Shown here piece after piece: positions 18,965 through 25,751 of a stretch of DNA of 64,000 nt (position 1 is the first letter of the stretch; every line of letters begins with the position of its first letter). The position numbers and the translations under genes are program-made. This DNA comes from Marinomonas profundi (lineage in GTDB: Bacteria; Pseudomonadota; Gammaproteobacteria; Pseudomonadales; Marinomonadaceae), in the NCBI RefSeq assembly GCF_020694005.1, contig NZ_CP073013.1:1808578-1872577 (forward strand), given 5' to 3'. Under the pieces are notes generated by a model that was not told where the DNA came from, did not search any database, and was given only the letters and a program-made list of their open reading frames with translations.

Positions 18965-20995
18965 TTACTCGACCAGTTTTTTCCCCGGAGCCGCAAAACG
19001 GTTCAATACTTCTTGCAGACGTTTCTTTGCCTTATGGCGCTGGCGAACATCACTGAGGATTTTTTCCCACCGTGGCAGCGTGTTTTGTTGTTGGCAAATT
19101 AAATGGATCTGCTTGAGGTGTTCCCCAGCGGTTGGGTAGTTCTTAGGGTTCACCTTGCCAATTTCAGCCTCAGCTTTATTAAGCCATATGGTGATAGCAA
19201 GATCGGGATGGGTAGCGGCGACTTTTCTCGCCAACATTTTCGCTGTGCTTGATTGATACTTATAGGCGTTGGCTGGCAATTGCTCAAATAACTCTGCGGC
19301 CGCTGCAAAGCGCTTTTCATGTAGCGCAATGTCAATCTTAAGCAAATCATAGGAAGAAGACTTGGGTAAACTGCTTGGGGAAGATTGTCGATTTGCGTTG
19401 TAGTTAAACCGCGTTAGTAAAGGCGCAGGCAAAGGCCACACCGTTTCATCCCAATCCGGTTCTGGCAGGGTGCCGTCATCTAAATAATCGATGAGTTTGT
19501 TGCGTACTGGCTGCCAAATAGACAGAGACTGACAAAGCTCTTCTTGTTGTTTAAACCGGTCAAGATCTGGGCGAGTAAAGTAATCATCGGCCAATAATGC
19601 CGCCACCTCGTGGTTTTTGCCTTCTTTTTGCAATTGTTCTACTAACAGTTTTTTCAGTGATGAGGCTGCGCCAGATGACGTGTTTTTAAAGCCTATAGTG
19701 ATCCATTTTTTGGCTTTCTCCGCGTCATTGATGGTTAAATACTTTGTTACTAATTCACGATAGTCTTCCGTGATGTCTATATTGTTTTCCATTATCGTTA
19801 ATATCGCCGCTTGGTCATGCAATTTTTCCAATGCGGACAGCAGGTGTTGTAAGACATTTTTGTACTGGTATCGCTCACTAAAAGATAACGCTCTATTAGT
19901 TAGTGCTTTTCTCTGATTGTCCAACCGTTCACCCAGTATCCTGGCGACAGAGCGCCATTCAGTCTCTTGATAACTGGCATGCTCATAGGGCAGGTCAATG
20001 TTATACAAAATACAATACTCGTCTGATAATTCATGATCGATTAGCCAAAGTAGCTGATCAACCGGCGACAGTGAACTATTGGCAAGTGCTGTGTATACGG
20101 GTTGCATGGCAGAGCACAGCTGTTCGGCGGTTTCGCCTTCGTCACCCGAGTTTCCAACTTGTATTATGCCCATTGTCCAAAGTTCTTTTCCTAGGGCGAT
20201 TACCTCATCAAACTGCCCCTGTTCCAGTAACGCTGTTAAGCCTCTTTCAATGGGGCCATAGCTTGGTGTAAAACCTGTGCCATCCCAATGGTTTTGCCAA
20301 CTTTCTTGCGCGGTGATTTTCTTGATTTGGTGGCGTAGATTCGCAATTTGTTTTTTAGGATCCAGCGTCGATAACGCGTCAGCGCGCTCCCTTATATCAA
20401 ACAGAATATCATCAGGATCATCCTCTGCCATTTCCATTAGTAACTGAATAAGTTTGCCTTTAGTCAGAGCGTTCAGAGTACGACGAAGCTGCATATGAAA
20501 GTCTATGTCTTCGTCTGCTTCATCCTCGTCTAGGTCTTGATGACGGTAGAGTTGGCTTGGTAACGCCAATACTGACTCAGTATTTAGGCCCGAGTTGGTG
20601 AGTTTTTCCCTAATCGACTTGATTCTGGCGTCTTTATCTAGTCTTTCTTGATCCATTTCGGTAGGCATGAGAGTGTTTTCTTCTGGCGCTTGTGTGGGAA
20701 TATTCTGACCCGATGTTAGCACTTTTGCCGCTGCCAAAATCAGGGCCACCGCATGTTTGCAATGCCCCCAGCTATAAGGACAAGAACAATCGGATTCCAG
20801 AGAACCCTCTAGAAAGACTCGGCAATCGTACAGCTCACTACCTTGAACCCGTGCATTGAGTTGGTCGTCATTCCCTAAATGAAGTTGCATGACCTTGTGG
20901 GTAAGCCCCTTACCCCGCTCAAAAATAGTGCTACCAGCCCATGTTTCTAAATCATCATAGGTTAGGGCTTGTAAATATCGAATCAGATCAGTCAC
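18965..20995 (-). CDS. SWIM zinc-finger domain protein, function unknown
   Basis: 676-aa soluble protein. Near residues 70-83 it has the SWIM motif CSCPYSWGHCKHAV (CxCx6CxH), a zinc site used for DNA or protein contact. The N-terminal 60 residues (YDDLETWAGSTIFERGKGL) match the usual lead into SWIM domains. The rest is acidic and helical. It looks like a helical-repeat scaffold, with an acidic stretch near 155-165 (DLDEDEADEDIDF), and ends in a basic DVRQRHKAKKRLQEVLNRF segment. No Walker, nuclease or helicase motif was seen. In many bacteria SWIM proteins sit next to SNF2 helicases or MoxR/VWA genes; none is nearby here. Function not assigned. Confidence 0.75.
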   Translation of the reverse strand: MTDLIRYLQALTYDDLETWAGSTIFERGKGLTHKVMQLHLGNDDQLNARVQGSELYDCRVFLEGSLESDCSCPYSWGHCKHAVALILAAAKVLTSGQNIPTQAPEENTLMPTEMDQERLDKDARIKSIREKLTNSGLNTESVLALPSQLYRHQDLDEDEADEDIDFHMQLRRTLNALTKGKLIQLLMEMAEDDPDDILFDIRERADALSTLDPKKQIANLRHQIKKITAQESWQNHWDGTGFTPSYGPIERGLTALLEQGQFDEVIALGKELWTMGIIQVGNSGDEGETAEQLCSAMQPVYTALANSSLSPVDQLLWLIDHELSDEYCILYNIDLPYEHASYQETEWRSVARILGERLDNQRKALTNRALSFSERYQYKNVLQHLLSALEKLHDQAAILTIMENNIDITEDYRELVTKYLTINDAEKAKKWITIGFKNTSSGAASSLKKLLVEQLQKEGKNHEVAALLADDYFTRPDLDRFKQQEELCQSLSIWQPVRNKLIDYLDDGTLPEPDWDETVWPLPAPLLTRFNYNANRQSSPSSLPKSSSYDLLKIDIALHEKRFAAAAELFEQLPANAYKYQSSTAKMLARKVAATHPDLAITIWLNKAEAEIGKVNPKNYPTAGEHLKQIHLICQQQNTLPRWEKILSDVRQRHKAKKRLQEVLNRFAAPGKKLVE

Positions 20996-21178
20996 GTTCT
21001 TCCCTCAGTTTTCTCATTTTTTGTGCTACGTCTCATCTACTATGATCATGGGCATGGCATTTGTGGATAATTGCCCAAAAGCCGTAAATATATCGTTTAT
21101 TTTTATGACTGCCAATTTTTGACTCGGTTTGTCTAAAAGGCAATCATGATTTAGCGCATTGGTACTGGCAGCAAGCCA

Positions 21179-21206
21179 GAAAGTCTTTTAGTATCAATGG
21201 ATAAGA
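21179..21206. repeat. Dispersed repeat, copy 1 (beside the cassette cluster)
   Basis: AGAAAGTCTTTTAGTATCAAT followed by GG..AGAAT nearly matches 32547-32576, about 26 of 29 positions by eye. It lies in the 383-base gap between the SWIM gene and the first cassette core. The second copy lies just upstream of the dead relE gene, so both are beside toxin-antitoxin remnants. Confidence 0.6.
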
Positions 21207-21375
21207 ATTTACAGAACCGAAATAACAGGCTGTGAATAAAGGTGCAAACGCGCATGCTCGTTTTCCCGGTTTTGGTTTTTGTTAATATCCATAGGAAATC
21301 ATTATTATTCATCTGGTTATAATGGGATTTTGAGGGATTTTAAATTGTTTAAACACGCATGCGCATTAATAAAAC

Positions 21376-21382
21376 GTTATGC
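21376..21382 (+). other. Possible cassette recombination core (GTTATGC)
   Basis: GTTATGC immediately before the first cassette gene looks like an R' core. An inverted pair GCGCATGC (21250) / GCATGCGC (21358) lies upstream, but the arms needed for a full attC are not convincing. It may be the left boundary of the cluster, an eroded attC or an attI remnant. Confidence 0.35.
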
Positions 21383-21399
21383 CCAATGGAGTTCCGCAG

Positions 21400-21810
21400 A
21401 TGAGCGAGTATGGGTTGAAAGAAGCAATTGATGAGCATATGCCATTTATTGACGAGCATCTGCAAAAATTGAACGTACCGATATTTGATCGATTTATGCG
21501 TGCTGCATGTTTGTTTGTGGATTTTGCCATAATTGATTCAAATTATGAAAGCAAAGAGGAGCTTTTAAAGAGTGCAGCGTTTATTGAAGGAATAGTCCCC
21601 TTAGTCAATGACTGGTATTGGGATAAATATGGAGAGTTGGCTAAAAGCCCAGTCAATAGAACTTACTCGGGAATTATTACTCCTTATGGGCATCCTGTTT
21701 TAGTCAAGATTCCAGCAACTACAAGTAGAGTAGAAGTGCCAAATGAAACAGCATGGCTTACTTTCCCTGACTGCTTGACCGAGAATGAATCCATAGGAGA
21801 TATGGCTTAG
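21400..21810 (+). CDS. Cassette protein, N-terminal part (followed by an in-frame amber codon)
   Basis: 136-aa hypothetical protein starting at ATG 21400 after TGGAG. It is helical and acidic, with the segment FDRFMRAACLFVDFAIID near 30-47 and a small beta-like stretch around GIITPYGHPVLVKIPA. It ends at a TAG (21808-21810). The frame after that TAG stays open without any shift for another 183 codons and encodes the HEPN-like protein. The two look like parts of one 319-aa protein interrupted by a single nonsense mutation. No similarity to a named family was recognised. The start could also be 21379, inside the GTTATGC core, but that has no ribosome site. Confidence 0.55.
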   Translation: MSEYGLKEAIDEHMPFIDEHLQKLNVPIFDRFMRAACLFVDFAIIDSNYESKEELLKSAAFIEGIVPLVNDWYWDKYGELAKSPVNRTYSGIITPYGHPVLVKIPATTSRVEVPNETAWLTFPDCLTENESIGDMA

Positions 21811-21846
21811 ACTACGATTGATTTAGGCAAGCTCCCTGCAGAAGAG

Positions 21847-22362
21847 ATGGATAGGTTGTCAACCGAGTTTAGCGAAGTGGTTTCTATGACTCGGAAAATT
21901 AATCTTAATGTAGGTTCGGTGGGTGGTGTTGACAAAGAAGCTGCCAACATGGCAGACGGTATATGGGGGCATATAGAAAAATCTATTGCTGATATCTTGT
22001 CATTTCAAGATACTCAAGCATCAATTGGTTGCTGGGAACTACATTTGGCAATCGAAAAAACATTAAAGGTGTATTTAAAACAAATTTGCGGCTTTTGGGT
22101 ATTTGGTCATGACCTAAACAAATTGAGCAGCAAGATTAATAATCATGATGCGAGCTTAGATTTTTCTGTGATTCAGTCGCTTCCAAGTGACAAAGACGCT
22201 ATTAAATTGAGGTATGCCGAGCTTGTAACAAATGTAAGTGATGCGGTGGATTATTATAAAAAAGCGTTGCGATTAATTGAGAAAGTGACAAGTAAGTACG
22301 AAAGAAAGTACTCTATCAATAATGCATCTTTTTTGCTGAAGATGGCGCCGTGGGCAAAATGA
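21847..22362 (+). CDS. HEPN-like domain cassette protein (C-terminal part of an amber-split gene)
   Basis: 171-aa protein, in frame with the preceding one across TAG 21808-21810 and 12 sense codons. The region CWELHLAIEKTLKVYL...GFWVFGHDLNKLSSKI (about residues 60-100) has the two-helix pattern with an xxEKxLKxxL helix and a GHDLxxL segment seen in HEPN-superfamily proteins. The RNase-type RxxxxH motif was not seen, so a non-catalytic or binding HEPN is more likely. A GAAGAG site lies just before ATG 21847, so independent translation is possible. It ends eight bases before a well-formed attC. Confidence 0.6.
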   Translation: MDRLSTEFSEVVSMTRKINLNVGSVGGVDKEAANMADGIWGHIEKSIADILSFQDTQASIGCWELHLAIEKTLKVYLKQICGFWVFGHDLNKLSSKINNHDASLDFSVIQSLPSDKDAIKLRYAELVTNVSDAVDYYKKALRLIEKVTSKYERKYSINNASFLLKMAPWAK

Positions 22363-22363
22363 G

Positions 22364-22435
22364 GCTTAACAAGTTGCTGCACGCGGAAAAATTACTCGCT
22401 ACGCTCCCAATTTTCCGGTGAGCAAAGCGTTAAGT
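22364..22435 (+). other. attC recombination site (72 bp)
   Basis: R'' GCTTAAC (22364-22370, fits RYYYAAC) and R' GTTAAGT (22429-22435, fits GTTRRRY) bound an imperfect palindrome. Inside, TTGCT pairs with AGCAA, and GGAAAA.TT with AATTTTCC, leaving extrahelical bases and a terminal segment ACTCGCTACGCTCCC. This is the best-formed attC of the cluster. Confidence 0.85.
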
Positions 22436-22449
22436 TTTTGGGAGGTAGC

Positions 22450-22770
22450 TTGAGTACAGTCGTTGGACGGTGGCGCATTAAATGGATGGAAATGTGGGAT
22501 CAAGATTTTGTTGATCTTGTCGAGCCTGGATACTTCCAGTTTGATAAAGGTGGCCTTGGTTTTTTTGTATTCGGTGCAGTTGAGGGGAAAATTGATTACC
22601 GTGTTTCTGCTGATGGAGAACGAGTCGAGTTTTCATGGGCTGGAAATGATGATGGCAGCGAGAACTCCGGGCGTGGGTGGTTTCAGATTCAATCTTCACG
22701 TTTAGCAAAAGGGATATTTTTCATTCATTGTGGAGATGAGTCGGCAGTGGAGATCGAGCATCAAACATAA
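22450..22770 (+). CDS. Conserved hypothetical cassette protein
   Basis: 106-aa soluble protein with the pattern GRWRIKWMEMWDQDFVDLVEPGYF...GNDDGSENSGRGW...IFFIHCGDESAVEI. I recognise this type from many bacteria and from integron cassettes. It has no assigned function and no catalytic motif that I can name. I start at TTG 22450, close behind GGAGGT, because relatives begin just before the GRWRI block. ATG 22483 would cut that block. It fills one cassette between attC sites; its TAA lies inside the R'' of the following site. Confidence 0.65.
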   Translation: MSTVVGRWRIKWMEMWDQDFVDLVEPGYFQFDKGGLGFFVFGAVEGKIDYRVSADGERVEFSWAGNDDGSENSGRGWFQIQSSRLAKGIFFIHCGDESAVEIEHQT

Positions 22771-22803
22771 CCATGCCAGCCACGCGTGTTGGCGGCGTTA
22801 TGT
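22765..22803 (+). other. Compact attC-like site (39 bp)
   Basis: ACATAAC (22765-22771) and GTTATGT (22797-22803) are exact complements bounding GCCAGCC/GTTGGC arms and a CGCG loop. The layout is that of an attC, but 39 bp is shorter than usual functional sites, so it may be eroded. Confidence 0.5.
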
Positions 22804-22885
22804 GCCTCCCGTATTGTCTGTGATTGCATGCTAAATCCTCGAAAAGTACAATAAAACGTACTTCTATTTGTACGGTGTATTTGCC

Positions 22886-22945
22886 ATGTCAAAGTTCAGA
22901 GCTGATAAAGATATTCGCCCTTTATCAGATTTCGGGCTGGAATAG
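22886..22945 (+). pseudogene. Phd/YefM antitoxin N-terminal remnant
   Basis: ATG 22886 opens a 19-codon frame, MSKFRADKDIRPLSDF..., which matches the conserved start of Phd/YefM antitoxins (the IRPLSEF block) and then stops at TAG 22943. The rest of the antitoxin, any toxin, and the left half of the next attC are absent. Upstream at 22840-22878, repeated GTAC half-sites (GTACAATAAAACGTAC, TTGTAC) look like the original autoregulatory operator. Read as a deletion scar inside a cassette. Confidence 0.65.
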
Positions 22946-22960
22946 CGTCGTTTGTAAAGC

Positions 22961-22988
22961 ACGCACTACGCTGTTTGTGGCGTTATGG
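22961..22988 (+). other. Right half of an attC site
   Basis: ACGCACTACGCT resembles the terminal loops of the neighbouring attC sites, and GTTTGTGGC followed by the core GTTATGG (22982-22988) is a typical L'-R' half. The matching left half with a CCATAAC-type R'' is missing, replaced by the Phd remnant. It marks the start of the parDE cassette. Confidence 0.5.
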
Positions 22989-23282
22989 CTTTTCAAGCTG
23001 TGATTCAGTATCCATGCTTTTATGAAGAACACGAACAATGAAAATTGAGTTATCTTTATTTTCGTAAAAGATGGTATGACTTTCATGTCGGTGTTTTTTT
23101 AAACCAGAGATTATGTAGTCACAAGGCGTGCCTGACATTGGATTTTCTGCTAAAAAAAGGAAGGTTCGATCTAGTTCTTTTATGTAGGATCTGCGTTGCT
23201 CAGTCCCCCATGTCTTTTGGGTATATGCCGCTATATTTTTCAAGTCTCCACGAGCAGCTCTTGAAATTAAAAATAAGCTCAT
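22983..23282 (-). CDS. parE: ParE-type toxin (RelE/ParE superfamily)
   Basis: 99-aa toxin. The N-terminus FLISRAARGDLKNIAAYTQKTWG is the standard ParE start (residues 4-26), followed by LDRTFLFLAENPMSG and the core strands HTIFYENKDNSIFIVRVLHKSMD near 70-92. ParE toxins inhibit DNA gyrase; that target is family knowledge, not shown here. It overlaps parD by four bases (ATGA, 23279-23282), the usual antitoxin-first arrangement. The pair is encoded on the minus strand, opposite to the cassette orientation, and has its own promoter. The frame is intact. Confidence 0.9.
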   Translation of the reverse strand: MSLFLISRAARGDLKNIAAYTQKTWGTEQRRSYIKELDRTFLFLAENPMSGTPCDYIISGLKKHRHESHTIFYENKDNSIFIVRVLHKSMDTESQLEKP

Positions 23283-23521
23283 TTGCCAAGCTCGTCATCA
23301 AGCTCTGCCATCAAACCGTCATAACTGTATTCGGCAGTACCGCTGGCTACACCTTCCTGTATAAGCGCGCGCAGTGTTTCAAGCTTTTGGGTATCGTCCT
23401 CAAGCTTACGCAGCCCAGCACGAATCACTTCACTAGCAGAACCATAGCGCCCATCAGCTACCTGTCGTGCAATAAATTGATCAAAATGATTACCCAAGCT
23501 AATACTTGTGTTTTTAGCCAT
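23279..23521 (-). CDS. parD: ParD-type antitoxin (ribbon-helix-helix)
   Basis: 80-aa antitoxin. The N-terminal ribbon-helix-helix DNA-binding part ISLGNHFDQFIARQVADGRYGSASEVIRAGLRKLE spans residues 7-41, and the C-terminal helix binds and neutralises ParE. GAGGTG precedes ATG 23521. An inverted repeat (23536-23562) overlaps the promoter and is the likely operator for autorepression. It is the only intact toxin-antitoxin pair in the window, and its cassette location suggests it stabilises the cluster. Confidence 0.9.
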   Translation of the reverse strand: MAKNTSISLGNHFDQFIARQVADGRYGSASEVIRAGLRKLEDDTQKLETLRALIQEGVASGTAEYSYDGLMAELDDELGK

Positions 23522-23535
23522 ACATCACCTCTAAA

Positions 23536-23576
23536 GTACCAATATTTATTGTATTTTGGTACAAATGCCATAACAA
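23536..23576 (-). promoter_or_regulatory. parDE promoter and operator
   Basis: On the minus strand TTGTTA (complement of 23571-23576) and TACAAT (complement of 23548-23553) are separated by exactly 17 bases. GTACCAA (23536-23542) and TTGGTAC (23556-23562) form an inverted repeat that spans the -10, a likely ParD operator. The -35 lies in the R'' of the neighbouring attC. Confidence 0.75.
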
Positions 23577-23625
23577 GTCAAAGCGCTCGGACGCAGCTAC
23601 GCTCGCCGATGTTCGAACGTTATAA
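23568..23625 (+). other. attC site after the parDE cassette (58 bp)
   Basis: CCATAAC (23568-23574) and GTTATAA (23619-23625) bound a region with CTCGG/CCGA pairing and the terminal segment ACGCAGCTACGCT, like the loops of the other sites. Arm pairing is imperfect near the cores. Size and layout fit attC. Confidence 0.65.
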
Positions 23626-23859
23626 AAGGTCTTTGTGAACGCTTTTCCATTTAACTTGGTTTTTACCCTTGTGCTTTGCAAGGTATAAGGCTTCATCCGC
23701 TGTAGCGAATAAAGATTCAAAATTAGAATCTTCTTTAGGAATCATAGAGGCGACCCCCGCGCTTATAGTCACGACTCTTTTGTCGTTTCGATTGCACACA
23801 ATGGCCATTGCCTGAACCTCGTCAATACATTTATTAAGGCGCTGCAATGCTTCTTCTTT
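23620..23859 (-). pseudogene. Diguanylate cyclase (GGDEF) C-terminal fragment
   Basis: The minus-strand frame encodes the last third of a GGDEF domain: EEALQRLNKCIDE..., then VTISAGVAS and LFATADEALYLAKHKGKNQV, the standard C-terminal signature. The GGDEF active-site loop itself is absent. Upstream of about 23860 the frame becomes the antisense of the HigA-type fragment, so two unrelated gene pieces are joined there. The stop codon lies in the core of the attC at 23619. It cannot make an active cyclase. Confidence 0.72.
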
Positions 23860-23862
23860 TCT

Positions 23863-24081
23863 ATGGTGCTTGAGGATGGTGATACCGATGAACTTATTCA
23901 TGCGCTTGGTCACATTGCCAAAGCGCGAGGCATGACACAAATAGCCAAAGACAGCGGGCTTGGGCGTGAAAGCCTTTATAAAGCGCTTAGATCCGGCTCT
24001 CGGCCACAATTTGACACTATAGTAAAGGTGCTTAAATCCCTTAACTTTGACTTGAAAGCCGTGATTCATACGCAAAAATAA
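23863..24081 (+). pseudogene. HigA-type antidote protein, N-terminally truncated
   Basis: 72-codon frame LEDGDTDELIHALGHIAKARGMTQIAKDSGLGRESLYKALRSG...FDTIVKVLKSLNFDLKA, which is the helix-turn-helix two-thirds of the addiction-module antidote family (usually about 95-100 aa). The family's first 25-30 residues are missing; the sequence before VLEDGD belongs to the opposing GGDEF fragment. An ATG at the junction could still allow translation, but no ribosome site precedes it. No toxin partner is adjacent. Confidence 0.7.
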
Positions 24082-24109
24082 GCGTATCGACATTCAATTG
24101 GATGTGCTT

Positions 24110-24700
24110 TTACGGCCTCATAAACTCTCTTCGCGCCTGATCAATTTCCTTTCGCATAAAACAGTCTTTTGCGTGGTCGTTGATCAGTCCCATGGATTGC
24201 ATGAAGGCGTAGATGGTGGTTGGGCCGACAAACTGCCAGCCGCGTTTTTTCAGTGCTTTGGCGAGGGCGATAGATTCCTCGCTAGTGGTTTGCGTTTCGG
24301 GCGGTGGCAGGCTGTTTTCGTCGGGTTCGTAGCGCCAGATGAAGGCGGCTAACGAACCTTCTTGTTCGACCATTTCTTGAGCGCGTTTGGCGTTGTTGAT
24401 CACCGCGAGGATTTTGCGTTTATTACGCACGATGCCGCCATTATTGAGCAAGTCTGCGACTTCTTTTTCGCCAAACTGCGCGACTTTATTGAAATCAAAC
24501 TGCTGAAAGGCGAGACGAAAGTTCTCTCGCTTGCTCAAAATCGTTCGCCAACTCAAGCCAGACTGAAAGGTCTCTAAACAGAGTTTTTCAAACAAACGCT
24601 GGTCGTTATCGACCGGAAAGCCCCATTCTGTATCGTGGTAATGAGGAAAGTCTGGCGCGGAATCGGCCCACGCGCAGCGGGGTTTATCGTCGTGACGCAT
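24110..24700 (-). CDS. tag: DNA-3-methyladenine glycosylase I
   Basis: 196-aa base-excision repair enzyme that removes 3-methyladenine. Conserved blocks are RCAWADSAPDFPHYHDTEWG at the N-terminus, ETFQSGLSWRTILSKRENFR near 42-61, the helix-hairpin-helix-like region, WQFVGPTTIYAFMQSMGLINDH near 160-181 and a C-terminal cysteine (KDC). The early Cys and His with the late His/Cys form the structural zinc site of Tag. I start at ATG 24700, preceded by GGACGC, because the protein family begins there. The start overlaps the end of the LysR gene by 17 bases, so the two may be co-transcribed. Confidence 0.95.
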   Translation of the reverse strand: MRHDDKPRCAWADSAPDFPHYHDTEWGFPVDNDQRLFEKLCLETFQSGLSWRTILSKRENFRLAFQQFDFNKVAQFGEKEVADLLNNGGIVRNKRKILAVINNAKRAQEMVEQEGSLAAFIWRYEPDENSLPPPETQTTSEESIALAKALKKRGWQFVGPTTIYAFMQSMGLINDHAKDCFMRKEIDQARREFMRP

Positions 24701-25622
24701 GGTTTGCGTCCGATGGTAGTTGTGTCTGTCTCTCCAATTTTGCAATCAATGCGTCGTAAAAGTCTTTGGCGAGGCCGGACAGTGGGCTTAAGTTGGAGGT
24801 CAGTACTTCTAATGGTTCAACAATGTTGGGGGCGAAGGGTTTGATGACGACATTAGGCAGTTGGAAGACTTTGTCAAAGTAGCGGAAGTTGAGGATGTCG
24901 ACCAAGGTGGCGCCCATGCCCAAGTTGACAAAGGAGAGTCCGTGAATCGTGGTGTGGACTTCTAGGCTTCGATTAAAGGGCAAGCCGTTTTCTACGTAAA
25001 GGCGTTTCAATGCTTTGGTGGTGGCGTTTTCGGAATCGAGCGTAATCCAGTTTATGCCGTGTAAATCATGGGGATGAATAATATCTAGTTGGGCCGCTGG
25101 GTGGTCTTTTGGCACCGCGCAATAACAGGCCAGGTCAAAGGCAACGGAATCGTGTTTCGAAGAGCTTTGGGCTTTATCAACCAAACCAATTTGATATTGC
25201 CCTGAAGCGATGCCTTGTCGAATCGCTGAGCAACCAGAAAGGTGTAAGCTCACGTCTACACCGGGGTGTGTTTTCATGTATTCGGCTATCAGTTCGGGTA
25301 AAAATTGATAGGATGGGCCAAAAATGGTGGCGATGCGCAAGCGGCCGGTTTTGCTGTTTTTCGCGCTTTTGATACTGTCTTCTAGGTGGTTCACGCCCTG
25401 TAATAAACCATACACTTCTTCGTGCAAATAGAGCGCTTCGTCAGTTGGGATAAGCTTGCCGTTATTGCGCACAAAGAGTTTGTAGCCAATTTCGTCCTCA
25501 AAATTCGTCAGCATTTTACTGGCGGCAGGCTGGCTAACATAGCTTCGTTCTGCCGCACGAGTGATGCTGCCAGTAACAAAGACCTCGTGAAAAATACGCA
25601 ATTTATTGATGTTCATTGGCAT
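24684..25622 (-). CDS. LysR-type transcriptional regulator
   Basis: 312-aa LysR regulator. The N-terminal winged helix (MNINKLRIFHEVFVTGSITRAAERSYVSQPAASKMLTNFE split across residues 3-42) is standard, and the periplasmic-binding-type effector domain begins near residue 95. It is divergent from the aapJQMP-oxidase unit, 275 bases away, so control of that uptake operon in response to its substrate is the simplest inference. The two possible starts, 25622 and 25616, differ by two residues. It overlaps tag by 17 bases. Confidence 0.9.
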   Translation of the reverse strand: MPMNINKLRIFHEVFVTGSITRAAERSYVSQPAASKMLTNFEDEIGYKLFVRNNGKLIPTDEALYLHEEVYGLLQGVNHLEDSIKSAKNSKTGRLRIATIFGPSYQFLPELIAEYMKTHPGVDVSLHLSGCSAIRQGIASGQYQIGLVDKAQSSSKHDSVAFDLACYCAVPKDHPAAQLDIIHPHDLHGINWITLDSENATTKALKRLYVENGLPFNRSLEVHTTIHGLSFVNLGMGATLVDILNFRYFDKVFQLPNVVIKPFAPNIVEPLEVLTSNLSPLSGLAKDFYDALIAKLERQTQLPSDANHASRR

Positions 25623-25751
25623 AACCTAAAGTTATCAGACTATTAAAAATATTCAGTGTGATTATAGAAAGTCTTCACATAAGATCCTAAAGGTTAGTTG
25701 TTTGATCTGCATTAAAAAATTTCATAAAAGAATGCAATCTAGGTATCACAA

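Larger units (their letters stand above)
21376..23625 (+). other. Integron-type gene cassette cluster without integrase
   Basis: Successive GTT cores at 21376, 22429, 22797, 22982 and 23619 divide this stretch into short units, each holding one gene or gene pair. Four of the five cores are the 3' ends of attC or attC-like hairpins described separately. The genes are small, of low GC compared with the neighbours, and of typical cassette kinds (HEPN-like, orphan hypothetical, Phd, ParDE). No integron integrase gene or attI is present in the window. This matches what has been called a cluster of attC sites lacking an integrase. Units 3 and 1 are damaged. Confidence 0.8.

Noticed and set aside
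21220-21382. A complete attI or attC before the first cassette
   Set aside because: An ATAAC motif, a GCGCATGC/GCATGCGC pair and a GTTATGC core are present, but the arms do not pair over the required length. Only the core is reported, at low confidence.
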